A stretch of 27,841 nucleotides of DNA from JBDTZF01 sp040005265 (GCA_040005265.1 JBDTZF010000021.1:1-27841); one strand, 5' to 3'. Shown: positions 6,172 to 14,592, counted from the first letter of the stretch. The notes: generated by a model not told the origin, from the letters alone. Program-made: numbers and translations.

Positions 6172-6963
6172 ATGAAAACTAAGCTCCTTGTATTATTTTT
6201 TTTCGGCTCGCTCCTAGTCGCCCGGGCGGATGACACGATCGCGAAGGCGCAGCAGGCGCTGAAAGACCAGGGCTTCTACTATGGCCAAGTCAGTGGAACC
6301 AAGGACGCAGATACAACGGCCTCGATTCGCCGTTATCAAATCCGAAACGGTTTGCAAGTTACCGGCGAACTCGACAATGAAACGGTGCGTTCGTTAGGGG
6401 CGAGCGCTTCCGGTTCCGTGCAGCAGACTGCCAGGAATTCTCCTCCGCCGCGGCCAATTGCGTCGGAGCCGGCAGATGGATCCGCACGGGAGGCGCAGCC
6501 CGACGGGGACGCGCGTCTGCAGCCGTTTGCCAGGGGACCGCAGAATAACGGAGGCGTACACGAGCCTGCTGAGGCTTTGCCGAATGCGCCACAGGATCAA
6601 CGCGTCTATCCGTCGAATCCGGTCACTGTCACTCCACCGGGAGGCGCACTGTTTGCCGGTACTCCCTACGCCGGCGCTCCGCCGGACGTGCAGCGCGAAA
6701 TAGTTGCGTCAGCGCAGAGGATTCTGGAGCGGCGCGATCTCTATCGCGGCGATATCGATGGAGTTTATGGTCCGAACATGGAATTTTCGCTGCGCGCGTA
6801 TCAATCGCGCGTCGGCCTTCCGGTCACGGGGCGTCTCGATCTGTCGACGCTCGCTGGGTTAAACTTGTTACCCGGCTCGCACGTGCCGGCTTTCGTTCCG
6901 CGGCGGCCGATCCTGCGGCCGCGTTTTGAAGCGCCAGTGCGCGGCGAATGGATCCGGGAATAA
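6172..6963 (+). CDS. exported protein with two peptidoglycan-binding (PG_binding_1) domains
   Basis: This 263-residue protein has a signal peptide (MKTKLLVLFFFGSLLVARA) and two PG_binding_1-like domains. The first spans about residues 22-78 (IAKAQQALKDQGFYYGQVSG, then RYQIRNGLQVTGELDNET). The second spans about residues 175-232 (SAQRILERRDLYRGDIDGVY, then AYQSRVGLPVTGRLD). Between them is a Pro-rich linker of about 95 residues, and no catalytic domain follows, so it is probably a wall-binding or adaptor protein. It follows the amidase gene by 39 bp on the same strand and could aid that enzyme. A 6-bp inverted repeat, TGCCGT with ACGGCA (6149-6169), ends 2 bases before the ATG; no Shine-Dalgarno sequence is visible. 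Confidence 0.8.
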   Translation: MKTKLLVLFFFGSLLVARADDTIAKAQQALKDQGFYYGQVSGTKDADTTASIRRYQIRNGLQVTGELDNETVRSLGASASGSVQQTARNSPPPRPIASEPADGSAREAQPDGDARLQPFARGPQNNGGVHEPAEALPNAPQDQRVYPSNPVTVTPPGGALFAGTPYAGAPPDVQREIVASAQRILERRDLYRGDIDGVYGPNMEFSLRAYQSRVGLPVTGRLDLSTLAGLNLLPGSHVPAFVPRRPILRPRFEAPVRGEWIRE

Positions 6964-6975
6964 CTGTCGATCCTG

Positions 6976-7776
6976 TTAGGGCGCCGGTTTGTCGAATTCG
7001 ACCGATTGTAGCTCAGCGAAAACGGTGCCTACGAAAATTTGCGCTTCGATACGAAGGGGGAGGCGATTGGCATCATCTGAGATCCAAATGGACGCTCGCT
7101 TGAATTTCCGGTGAGGCTCCAATTCCATTTGCTTGCCGATCTTGCTGAGTTTGAGATCGAGTTTAATGGCATTGTAACTGCCGGCGTGGACTGAGATTTT
7201 TTCCCGAGACAGGACGGTGAGGGTTGCAAGATAGGCCGACGTCGCCGGATAAACCGCCACTCGATAGGTGCTATGCTCTTTCAGCGGCTCGCTCCGCAGA
7301 TACAAGGCTGCCGAGTGCAAATCGAACAAGTTCGGGAAATGGAATTCCTTGGTCGTCGTTGTTCCAAGGCCCGGCCCTTCAGTCCGGGTTCGAGTGGCTC
7401 CGCCGGCATTGAAAGCTACTTGTGTGACCATCTTTTTCCGCCGGTAAATCTCCGTCTGCTTCATTTCGATTGGATGAAGCGTTTCTGCATCGGAGAGGGC
7501 GCTCAGATCTCCGTCCAACCTCCACAAAGCGCGCACCAAACCAGTTGTATGCACAGCTCCCTCGAGTTGGAGACGGTTGCCGGCTTGTCCCATAAAATGT
7601 AGTTCCCCGGTGGCAGCGGTAAATCCAGACCATCCGAACCGGTAACTGGCCCGGAGTGGGCGTAGCGCTGGAAAGGCCCCGGGCGGCTCTTTGGAGATGG
7701 TGGACTGCCAGTCGGTTGCCAGACAACTCGAAGCGGAGGCGAGGTTAAGAATGATGGCCGCCGCCCAACACCGCAT
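6976..7776 (-). CDS. DUF3108-family exported protein
   Basis: This 266-residue protein of unknown function has a signal peptide (CWAAAIILNLASASSCLATD) and a body resembling the DUF3108 family. The main resemblance is the C-terminal half: a YRVAVYPATSAYLATLTVL strand, SVHAGSYNAIKLDLKL, then RASIWISDDANRLPLRIEAQ ahead of FVGTVFAELQSVE. The family consists of periplasmic proteins thought to adopt a beta-rich fold. An in-frame GTG at 7863 would extend it by 29 residues, but that codon lies inside the hairpin terminator of the upstream skp gene, so the ATG at 7776 is chosen. It follows the bamA-skp unit on the same strand, behind that terminator, and converges with the peptidoglycan-binding gene 12 bp away. 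Confidence 0.75.
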   Translation of the reverse strand: MRCWAAAIILNLASASSCLATDWQSTISKEPPGAFPALRPLRASYRFGWSGFTAATGELHFMGQAGNRLQLEGAVHTTGLVRALWRLDGDLSALSDAETLHPIEMKQTEIYRRKKMVTQVAFNAGGATRTRTEGPGLGTTTTKEFHFPNLFDLHSAALYLRSEPLKEHSTYRVAVYPATSAYLATLTVLSREKISVHAGSYNAIKLDLKLSKIGKQMELEPHRKFKRASIWISDDANRLPLRIEAQIFVGTVFAELQSVEFDKPAP

Positions 7777-7855
7777 GACAGCATATCGATCCTGCGGTTT
7801 TCGCAAGAGGGCCGACGGATAGAAAATGCGACCGGTCATCTTCGCCTGTACGGCA

Positions 7856-7886
7856 AAACACACGCGAGTTTTGCTCGCGTGTGTTT
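7856..7886 (-). terminator. Rho-independent terminator after skp
   Basis: A perfect 13-bp inverted repeat (AAACACACGCGAG with CTCGCGTGTGTTT) surrounds a 5-base loop. Read on the minus strand it closes with a run of four T's. It lies 19 bases past the skp stop codon at 7905, so it probably ends the bamA-skp transcript. Confidence 0.85.
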
Positions 7887-7904
7887 CAAATTTTCGAGTT
7901 GAAA

Positions 7905-8504
7905 TTAAGGTTTCGCCGGGCTGGCCGCTGGGGCTGGTCGTCCGCCCTTATTGAGGGAAGCAATTACCTCCACGGTAAAATCAGTGTTCTCCGGCGCGTA
8001 CATTAGGACCGGCACACCGTTGAGGCTCATCCCTGACTTGTCGAACACGAGGTCCATGTGGTTGGCCTTCACTTTATCCATTACGATGTCCGTGATTTCC
8101 TTCACGATGCCTTCGCGCATCCGCAAGGCCTGCTCTTGCAGCTGACGTTCGCGAGTTTGCCGGAATTCGTTGATCTCGCGCTCCATGTTTTTGATATTGG
8201 TGATTTTGTCGTCGCGCTCCTTGGCAAGTTTCGTCTTGGCATCGGCCGAGGTAGCGCCGGATTCGAGCTGTTTGTTGAGATTGTTGATCTCATCCAGGGC
8301 CTTCTTATAGCCCTCCGCCCGTTCGTCATACTCCTTCTTGGCCGCGTTCTTGGCGTCATTAATCTTCGCCTCCGCGTCCTTAGTTTTGCCGTATTCCTTG
8401 AACGCACGTTGCATGTCGACCGTGCCGACCTTGAGAGATTGGGCAAAACCCGCAGCTGGAAAAATCAACGCGGAAGCCAGGGTAATAAAGAGAATTTTTT
8501 TCAT
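7905..8504 (-). CDS. skp: OmpH/Skp-family periplasmic chaperone
   Basis: Skp-type chaperones bind unfolded outer-membrane proteins in the periplasm and pass them to the BAM complex. The 199-residue protein begins with a clear signal peptide (MKKILFITLASALIFPAAGF, cut near FAQS), followed by the family start LKVGTVDMQRAFKEYGKT. A long charged helical region then runs from about residue 40 to 140 (AEAKINDAKNAAKKEYDERA and onward), forming the tentacle-like coiled coil. The family's end segment follows (KVKANHMDLVFDKSG and the VLMYAPENTDFTVEVI strand). The C terminus is a Pro/Ala tail. It follows bamA by 54 bp on the same strand, the common bamA-skp order, and is closed by a strong terminator. 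Confidence 0.92.
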   Translation of the reverse strand: MKKILFITLASALIFPAAGFAQSLKVGTVDMQRAFKEYGKTKDAEAKINDAKNAAKKEYDERAEGYKKALDEINNLNKQLESGATSADAKTKLAKERDDKITNIKNMEREINEFRQTRERQLQEQALRMREGIVKEITDIVMDKVKANHMDLVFDKSGMSLNGVPVLMYAPENTDFTVEVIASLNKGGRPAPAASPAKP

Positions 8505-8558
8505 AAGACAGGGACTAGGTTCGTCGAAACCGTTTAGACTGCAACCAATTAGATTCGT

Positions 8559-10991
8559 TCAAAACTGATAGCCGACATTGAAGTTAAATTTGCCGTGGCC
8601 CGGATTTCCGTCGCGGTCGATGGGAAGGCCATAGTCGAGGCGGAGGGGACCTATCGGCAAATCAAGCCGGAGACCGAAGCCCACATCGGATGCGAGGTTG
8701 TCGTAGACTATGGGTGCTTTAGGCAAACCCGCATGAGTCGTCCGCGGGATCACGATGGTATGAGTGCCGAAGTCGTAGGAATCCAAGTTCGCCACGCCGA
8801 CATCGTAGAAGAAGGCGCCCCGCGCTTTTTCAACAATTGGGAATGTAATTTCAACGGTGCTGCGAATAAGCGATTTGGCCCCAAGGGGCTCGCCGTTGGC
8901 GTCTTTCGGACCGACTGCGCGGAAATCAAAGCCCCGAAGATTATTAGAACCTCCGAGAAAGAGCCGGTCGAAAATCGGCACGGCAGACGTGGTAAGGGTA
9001 GTGCCCGGGATCAGAACGGGGTCCGGGCCAGTGCCCCAATAATCCACCGTAGCCGCTTCTCCGTTAATCAGAAGAATAAGATCCCACGGTAAATGGTAAT
9101 ACTGAGATGCCTCTAAATCCCAGCCGTAAATTTGAGTGTCGCCCCCGAGGGGCCCACCCGAGAAGTAGGGTGAAAAGGCTATTCGCTGACCCCGGCGAGT
9201 AAGGATCGGATTGTCGCGTCGATCAAAGACGAGGCTGCTAAAAATCTGACTTTTCAGTCGAGAACCCGCCTGCGCCTGAATTTGAGGTGAAGAACTTGCG
9301 GCCACGTTGAAAATGTCGACGTCTTCCAGCCGGTAGCCGAGGCTGGCGTAAATAAACGGGCTAAGGGGCTTGCGAAGCTCAACCGAGAAACCGAAATTTC
9401 GCTGATCGTAGAGAGAGCTTAAATAATTCGCTTCGGTATAGAACGTCTGGCCTCCCAAAGAGAGGCGACGATCCAGAAACCACGGTTCCGTCAACGAAAT
9501 CAGGAAATCTTTTCGCTGCGTGCCTAACTGGACACGCATTCGGAACTTCTGGCCGGCACCGGTGAAGCCAGGCCAGTTCATGATGTCAAAGTTACCCTGC
9601 GTCAGCTCGGCGAACACAACGAGCTTATCAACCGTGCTGAAACCGCCACCGAAACTCAGAGCACCAGTTCGTTTCTCTTCTACGAGGAGGCTGAGGTCCT
9701 TTCGTCCGGCAATTCCAGTATCTTCCGGATAAGTTTCGACTTTCGAAAAGTAGCCCAAGTTCTCGAGGCGTTTCTTACTGCGGTCCACTCGCACCGTATT
9801 GAAGACGTCGCCCGGCGAGACCAAAACCTCGCGACGGATGACCTTATCCTTGGTGCGCGTATTTCCGGTGATATTGATGCGCTGAACAAACGAGCGATCG
9901 CCTTCCTCGATCTTGTAATTGACATCAATCCGCGCTGGCCCTGCCGGGGCTCCTTGCGGCACCACCACGAGGTCTACGTAACCACCGCTGCCATAGGCAT
10001 CCGCCACCCCTTTGGCATCTTCGCGCAAAGCCTTGGGGGAATAAACGGTGCCCTCCTTCATTTTGAGAAGGGCTCGAATCTTCTGTTCCGACGTCGCCTT
10101 CTCGCCCGAGATGGCAATTTTGCCGACGTGATACTGCGTCCCTTCTTTGATGGCGATGACGATTGTGATGGGGCCGCTTTGCCGTTCCTTGCGAACATCT
10201 TTTACTTCGACGTCGATATAACCGTGGTTTTGATACCACTCGCGAAGGCTATCCAAGTCCTGTTGCAACTGAACTTCGTCGAGCCGCCCCGATTTATCGA
10301 GGAATGCGATGAGCGTCTTACCGCGTGTTTTCATCTGCTTGCGCAGCGCCTTCTCGCCAAAATGATCGTTGCCTTCGAAATGGATTCTGCGCACGGCCCC
10401 TTTCGTGCCTTCGTTAACGGTGAAAACGACCCGCGCCGTCCCTCGCTGCGGGTCGATTGGGTCGACGCGGAACTCCACGCCAATGTCGTTAAATCCGCGT
10501 CCGCGATAGACGTCGATGATTTTCTGTCGCGATTTTTCCAGGGCTTCCTCGTTGACTGGCTGGTTGATCTTTAGCCCTATCTCTTTGCGAATGCGCTTTG
10601 CGCCGACCTTATTGGAGCCATCAACCACGATCTCACGCAAAATGGAGCGTGTTTGCACCGCCACGATTACTTTCACGCCGTCTTCCTGCGGCTTCGCAAA
10701 GATGCGCACATTCAAAACCTGGCCAGTTTTATAGAGGTTTCTTATGTCCTGCTCCACGATCTGATCGGAGTAAGGTTGGCCAATCGCGGTGCGCATTTGG
10801 GCAAGAATTCGTTCTTTGGCCAACGTGGCCGGGCCGCTGTATTCGACCTCGATCGCTCGTACTGTCGGCGGCGTTGGAGGAGCTTCTTCCCGCTGCTGGC
10901 CATGGATCGAGACAATGCCCAGTAAACCGCCCACGACGCCGAGCAATATCAGGCGCGCCAGTCGTCCCATCGATCCGTGAAAAAATCCCAT
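8559..10991 (-). CDS. bamA: outer membrane protein assembly factor BamA
   Basis: BamA is the core of the machine that inserts beta-barrel proteins into the outer membrane. A signal-like hydrophobic stretch (LARLILLGVVGGLLGIVSIH) precedes five POTRA repeats, each with the alpha/beta pattern and a GY/GF turn (VRAIEV, REIVVDGSNKV, RRIHFEGNDHF, GKIAISGEKAT, QRINITGNTRT). The C-terminal half is the Omp85 barrel, with the L6-loop motif LFLGGSNNLRGFDF and a terminal Phe (NFNVGYQF), the usual outer-membrane signal. The start is uncertain: GTG at 11021, ATG at 10991 or ATG at 10970 all stay in frame. The ATG at 10991 is taken because it lies after the promoter at 11041-11070. Its length of about 810 residues fits the family. 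Confidence 0.93.
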   Translation of the reverse strand: MGFFHGSMGRLARLILLGVVGGLLGIVSIHGQQREEAPPTPPTVRAIEVEYSGPATLAKERILAQMRTAIGQPYSDQIVEQDIRNLYKTGQVLNVRIFAKPQEDGVKVIVAVQTRSILREIVVDGSNKVGAKRIRKEIGLKINQPVNEEALEKSRQKIIDVYRGRGFNDIGVEFRVDPIDPQRGTARVVFTVNEGTKGAVRRIHFEGNDHFGEKALRKQMKTRGKTLIAFLDKSGRLDEVQLQQDLDSLREWYQNHGYIDVEVKDVRKERQSGPITIVIAIKEGTQYHVGKIAISGEKATSEQKIRALLKMKEGTVYSPKALREDAKGVADAYGSGGYVDLVVVPQGAPAGPARIDVNYKIEEGDRSFVQRINITGNTRTKDKVIRREVLVSPGDVFNTVRVDRSKKRLENLGYFSKVETYPEDTGIAGRKDLSLLVEEKRTGALSFGGGFSTVDKLVVFAELTQGNFDIMNWPGFTGAGQKFRMRVQLGTQRKDFLISLTEPWFLDRRLSLGGQTFYTEANYLSSLYDQRNFGFSVELRKPLSPFIYASLGYRLEDVDIFNVAASSSPQIQAQAGSRLKSQIFSSLVFDRRDNPILTRRGQRIAFSPYFSGGPLGGDTQIYGWDLEASQYYHLPWDLILLINGEAATVDYWGTGPDPVLIPGTTLTTSAVPIFDRLFLGGSNNLRGFDFRAVGPKDANGEPLGAKSLIRSTVEITFPIVEKARGAFFYDVGVANLDSYDFGTHTIVIPRTTHAGLPKAPIVYDNLASDVGFGLRLDLPIGPLRLDYGLPIDRDGNPGHGKFNFNVGYQF

Positions 10992-11040
10992 AAAGTAAAG
11001 ATGCCCTATCCCGCGCGACACACCGGCCGGGACAGAGCGG

Positions 11041-11070
11041 GTATTAGATGGAGAAGGGGGTCATCGTCAA
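11041..11070 (-). promoter_or_regulatory. sigma-70-type promoter of the bamA-skp operon
   Basis: On the minus strand TTGACG (-35, 11065-11070) and TAATAC (-10, 11041-11046) are spaced by 18 bp, matching consensus at 5 of 6 and 4 of 6 positions. Transcription would start near 11034, giving a leader of about 43 bases to the ATG at 10991. It is among the clearest promoters in the window. Confidence 0.65.
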
Positions 11071-11124
11071 GACAGGATTTTCCATGGCTACAGGGGCTTG
11101 ACCATAGACAACGCCCCCCGGCCT

Positions 11125-12216
11125 TTAGTTCAAAAGCTCGTACCAGGTATTTCTGCGACGCGGTTCGTATCCTGCCGCGCGAATAAGCGACTCGATTTGC
11201 GCGGCGTCCAATCGGAACGTGGTGCCCGCGCTGCTCACTACATTTTCTTCCATCATGACGGATCCGAAGTCGTTTGCGCCGTACTTGAGCGCCACCTGGC
11301 CGACTCCCGGTCCCTGAGTCACCCAGGAGCTTTGCAGGTTCTCGATGTTATCCAGGAAAATCCGGGCCAATGCCTGAGTGCGCAAATACTCGGCCACCCC
11401 AGTCGGCTGCTTGACCTTTAGAGCGGTATGTTGCGGCTGAAAGGTCCAGCAAATGAACGCCGTGAATCCGCCGCTGCGATCCTGTTGGTCGCGAATCCGC
11501 TGCAAATGTTCGATACGTTCTGCCGTTGTCTCGACGTGACCGAACATCATGGTCGCACTCGACTTCAATCCCAGTTCGTGCGCGACCTGCATCACTTCCA
11601 GCCATCGATCGCTGTTGATCTTTAGCGGCGAAATTTTCTCACGTACCCGGTCGACCAAAATCTCACCGCCACCACCCGGGATGGAGCCGAGTCCGGCGTT
11701 CTTAAACTCCGAGAGTAATTCGCGCAACGGCATCCGGAAGGTATCGGCAAAATGTTGAAGTTCCGGCGGACTGAAGCCGTGAACATTAATGTGCGGATAT
11801 TTCTCGCGGATGTGCTGGAGAAGCTGAACGTACCAGTCGAACCCCAATTTCGGATGATGCCCCCCTTGCATCAGGATTTGAACACCGCCGGCCGCTGAAA
11901 GTTCGTCCAATTTTTGATCGAGCTGTTCGAGAGAAAGAACGTAATGATCTTCATCGCGTTCAGTCCGATAGAAGGCGCAAAATTTGCAGTAAACATTACA
12001 GACGTTGGTGTAATTCACATTTCGATCGACAATATAAGTCACGATCTTGCGTCCATGTCCGTCGTATGAGCCTGCCTTCGCCAGATCGCGCCGGGTGTTC
12101 GCCAGTGAACCCAGCTCTTCCAATGGCAATCGATAAAGTTGCAGCGCGTCCTCAGCGGAAACTCTTTCTCCGGCGAGCACTTTTTCGGTCAGGGCAACAT
12201 CATTCAAAGCGACCAT
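11125..12216 (-). CDS. mqnC: cyclic dehypoxanthinyl futalosine synthase (MqnC)
   Basis: This is a radical-SAM enzyme of the futalosine route to menaquinone, which cyclises dehypoxanthine futalosine. The 4Fe-4S motif CxxxCxxC is complete: Cys73, Cys77 and Cys80 in NYTNVCNVYCKFCAFYR. Further MqnC marks are GGVQILMQGGHHPKLG, the SPPELQHFADT segment, IPGGGGEILVDRVR and WTFQPQHTAL. The paralogue MqnE lacks the QILMQGGHHP reading. The ATG at 12216 gives 363 residues; a GTG at 12258 would add 14 residues and was rejected, because a TATTAT sits exactly 6 bases upstream of the ATG. It is divergent from the flavoprotein gene (65-bp gap) and stands upstream of bamA on the same strand, but bamA has its own promoter. 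Confidence 0.92.
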   Translation of the reverse strand: MVALNDVALTEKVLAGERVSAEDALQLYRLPLEELGSLANTRRDLAKAGSYDGHGRKIVTYIVDRNVNYTNVCNVYCKFCAFYRTERDEDHYVLSLEQLDQKLDELSAAGGVQILMQGGHHPKLGFDWYVQLLQHIREKYPHINVHGFSPPELQHFADTFRMPLRELLSEFKNAGLGSIPGGGGEILVDRVREKISPLKINSDRWLEVMQVAHELGLKSSATMMFGHVETTAERIEHLQRIRDQQDRSGGFTAFICWTFQPQHTALKVKQPTGVAEYLRTQALARIFLDNIENLQSSWVTQGPGVGQVALKYGANDFGSVMMEENVVSSAGTTFRLDAAQIESLIRAAGYEPRRRNTWYELLN

Positions 12217-12222
12217 GTCGAT

Positions 12223-12228
12223 ATAATA
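12223..12228 (-). promoter_or_regulatory. candidate -10 element of mqnC (leaderless geometry)
   Basis: TATTAT on the minus strand ends exactly 6 bases before the mqnC ATG, so the first transcribed base would be the A of the start codon. There is no Shine-Dalgarno sequence, and no convincing -35 was found. Confidence 0.4.
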
Positions 12229-12269
12229 GTAAGTGATCGGTTTGGATTCCGCACGCACGGATTCACGCG

Positions 12270-12275
12270 TAAACT
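12270..12275 (+). promoter_or_regulatory. candidate -10 element of the D-amino-acid oxidase-like gene (leaderless geometry)
   Basis: TAAACT ends exactly 6 bases before the ATG at 12282, mirroring the arrangement of the divergent mqnC. No Shine-Dalgarno sequence is present and the -35 region is poor. Confidence 0.4.
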
Positions 12276-12281
12276 CTCTTC

Positions 12282-13238
12282 ATGCAAAGATCTATCGCCG
12301 TCGTTGGCGCTGGCGTCTCGGGATTGACCTGCGGTGTTCGTCTTGCCGAACGTGGATATCGCACCGCGATTTTTGCAGGGGAAACTGGTCAGAGCACAAC
12401 GTCTGGTGCCGCGGCGGCAATCTGGTTCCCGTACGATGCCGAGCCGGTCGACCATGTGATTCCGTGGGCGCTGGAAACCTACAGAGTACTTGTCGACCTG
12501 AGTCGAGAGTCGGATAGCGGTGTGTCGATGATCGAGCTTCGTCAATTTTCGCGGACGAGCCAGATTCAGATTCCAGAGTGGGCCCGGACACTGGGCGCCC
12601 GTTTTGTGGTCCCCGGTGAAGCCGCTAAATTCCAGGAATTCACGAGCGGCTTCGCCATCGCTGTTCCACTGACCGATACGACGATCTATCTCGACTATTT
12701 GGTGGAGCGCTTTCTGAAAGCTGGCGGCAAAATTCATTCCAATGCGTGCTTCGCCAAATTGGAAGATGTCGATCCAACCTTCGGCTTCGTGGTCAATTGC
12801 ACCGGCATCGGCGCACGCGCACTCGTTAACGATGCCGATCTTGAGCCGCATCGCGGTCAAGTCGCGATTGTTCCGAAGATCGACAACTTGTCATTCGCGG
12901 TTGTTTGCGATGATGCGCCGCTCATGTACGCCATACCCCGAAGCAAGGATTGTGTCTTCGGTGGAACGAATGAACTCAGTGATGATCTCGCCGTCGACTC
13001 TGCATCGACGGCTTCCATCGTCTCTGAATGCGCTCGCATATTGAAAATCGAGAATCCGAAAATTCTGCGCGAGCGCGTTGGTCTGCGTCCTTTTCGCAAA
13101 TCGGGCGTGCGTGTTGATCTTGATCGCTTACGTGACGGCCGCGCGGCCGTTCACAATTACGGCCACGGCGGCTCGGGGTTTACTCTTTCGTGGGGTTGCG
13201 CCAGGCAAGTGATAGATCTTGTGGGAGGCGCTCCTTAA
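12282..13238 (+). CDS. D-amino-acid oxidase-like FAD-dependent oxidoreductase
   Basis: This 318-residue flavoenzyme of the DAO family probably oxidises an amino-acid C-N bond using FAD and oxygen. The FAD-binding GxGxxG lies in AVVGAGVSGLTCG (Gly9, 11, 14), followed by the second glycine-rich stretch TTSGAAAAIWFPYDA, which is typical of true D-amino-acid oxidases and D-aspartate oxidases. Later signatures are VVNCTGIGARALVND, HRGQVAIVPKID, an ERVGLRPFRKSGVRV segment holding the substrate-binding Arg, and the closing VHNYGHGGSGFTLSWGCA. The length is close to the usual 330-345 residues. It has no signal peptide, so it is cytoplasmic. A role in D-amino acids released from wall turnover is only a guess. 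Its stop is 1 bp from the convergent neighbour's stop. Confidence 0.88.
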   Translation: MQRSIAVVGAGVSGLTCGVRLAERGYRTAIFAGETGQSTTSGAAAAIWFPYDAEPVDHVIPWALETYRVLVDLSRESDSGVSMIELRQFSRTSQIQIPEWARTLGARFVVPGEAAKFQEFTSGFAIAVPLTDTTIYLDYLVERFLKAGGKIHSNACFAKLEDVDPTFGFVVNCTGIGARALVNDADLEPHRGQVAIVPKIDNLSFAVVCDDAPLMYAIPRSKDCVFGGTNELSDDLAVDSASTASIVSECARILKIENPKILRERVGLRPFRKSGVRVDLDRLRDGRAAVHNYGHGGSGFTLSWGCARQVIDLVGGAP

Positions 13239-13239
13239 A

Positions 13240-14592
13240 TCACTCCGGGCAATTCGTTAGCCAGCGTCGTAGCGTGTAAGAATCCAGATCGCACGACTGC
13301 CAATTCGATAGACTGCGCACCTGTAGCGCCAGCCAGGAATCCTTCACGCTATAGAGCGTTTCTTCCCACTTAACATTTCCATTTGTAACCTGTTCGATGA
13401 TCACTCGAGTCGGATCGCGAAGCAGCGATATCACCTGCACGCTGAAACCCGCGACAGCCAGGAGCACCGCGGCCAGTGCGATCCATTTGTTCTTCCAGGC
13501 ACGTTGTAAGGTTGGCGCAATCAAGACCCCGAGCACAGGCACGATCGCCGTCATTAATCGCGAACCCCATGACAAACCGCCTGCCCAAGCGTGCCAATGG
13601 CCGATCGCCACGGAGAATGTTATCACTGTGATCAAACACAGGGTCGTCAGTGTTTTCTCTTTCCTGAAGAATAGAATTGCCCCGGGAACAGCGAGAAGAA
13701 GCACAGGCGAATAGACGAAAATCGACCGCCCGGGACTGAGGAGAACCCCGTAGAGGCCATTCAAAAGCGAAGCGCTAAAACCCTCGCCACCGTAACCAAA
13801 ATTTAGCGGTGAACGAAATCTCAGCCAGTTGTAGAGAGCAAGGCCACCAATTGCCGCGATAATAATGAGGCCGGAAAGAAGCGTCCTGATGCCTTTGCGC
13901 CAGACAGTCGAGGCCCAAATCGGCAAGGCCAGCAAATTTGTTGGCCGAAACAGCATCGACAACGCAAGGCCAAGCGCGCTACCGGATGGTTTTTCGTAGG
14001 CAGCGAAACATAAACCAGCCATCAGGAATGCGCCTGAACCGACCTCGGAGAAAAATCCACGAGATTGATACCACCAATCGGAGCACGCGCCGACCAGAAC
14101 GACCGTCGCGATCGCCGTTCGCCAATCAAAGTAGCGTCGAAGCAAGAGCAGCAGCGCCGTCATGCCGAGGGCGCCCCAAAGTGCATTGATTCGCGTGCAC
14201 CATCGCGCGCCGGTGACCGATGGGACGACGCCAACGTTGCTCCATACATAGGCGTCGTCGTCAGCGCGCGCGGTCAGTTTATAAACAAGCGCGGAAGCGA
14301 GCACGTTGCCCGGAAAATACTTAATGTACAAATGACCGTCCGGTCCCGTCTGACCGATATTGACGCGGTCTTGCAGCCATTGGAACTCGTCGATCTGCAG
14401 CTGACCGCGTGTTGCCAGCGATGCTCCGGTCACAAAAACCGACAGTTCGTCCGACGTTTGGAATTTACCGCGGCTGGTAATTCCGTAGAACAAAAGGAAC
14501 GCAATAAAACAGATCCCAGCGGCGCTGAGATTTGGATGCTTGCGCAGCCAGTTGTCAGTTGCGCTACCCCTCGGTTCCCGCGCGGGCGTCAA
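13240..14592 (-). CDS. multi-pass membrane protein, GT-C (family 39-like) glycosyltransferase candidate
   Basis: This 450-residue membrane protein has about ten to eleven hydrophobic segments, beginning with AAGICFIAFLLFYGI at residues 24-38. The first extracytoplasmic loop carries the acidic motif TSDE (Asp48, Glu49) characteristic of GT-C enzymes, which transfer sugars from polyprenyl-phosphate donors. Other pointers are KYFPGNVLASALVYKL, a FRPTNLLALPIW segment and a GHWHAWAGGLSWGSRLM turn. The C terminus is a short soluble tail. The only start that keeps the full protein is a TTG at 14592, overlapping the upstream TGA as TTGA, which suggests coupling. No acceptor substrate is evident. A non-enzymatic membrane protein cannot be excluded. 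Confidence 0.65.
   Translation of the reverse strand: MTPAREPRGSATDNWLRKHPNLSAAGICFIAFLLFYGITSRGKFQTSDELSVFVTGASLATRGQLQIDEFQWLQDRVNIGQTGPDGHLYIKYFPGNVLASALVYKLTARADDDAYVWSNVGVVPSVTGARWCTRINALWGALGMTALLLLLRRYFDWRTAIATVVLVGACSDWWYQSRGFFSEVGSGAFLMAGLCFAAYEKPSGSALGLALSMLFRPTNLLALPIWASTVWRKGIRTLLSGLIIIAAIGGLALYNWLRFRSPLNFGYGGEGFSASLLNGLYGVLLSPGRSIFVYSPVLLLAVPGAILFFRKEKTLTTLCLITVITFSVAIGHWHAWAGGLSWGSRLMTAIVPVLGVLIAPTLQRAWKNKWIALAAVLLAVAGFSVQVISLLRDPTRVIIEQVTNGNVKWEETLYSVKDSWLALQVRSLSNWQSCDLDSYTLRRWLTNCPE

Noticed and set aside
8058..8537. 159-codon hydrophobic plus-strand frame over skp
   Set aside because: The apparent hydrophobic segments arise from the reverse complement of Lys/Glu-rich coiled-coil codons.
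12204..12860. 218-codon frame on the minus strand over the D-amino-acid oxidase gene
   Set aside because: It overlaps both the flavoprotein and the mqnC start, with no recognisable motif; a shadow of the real coding strand.
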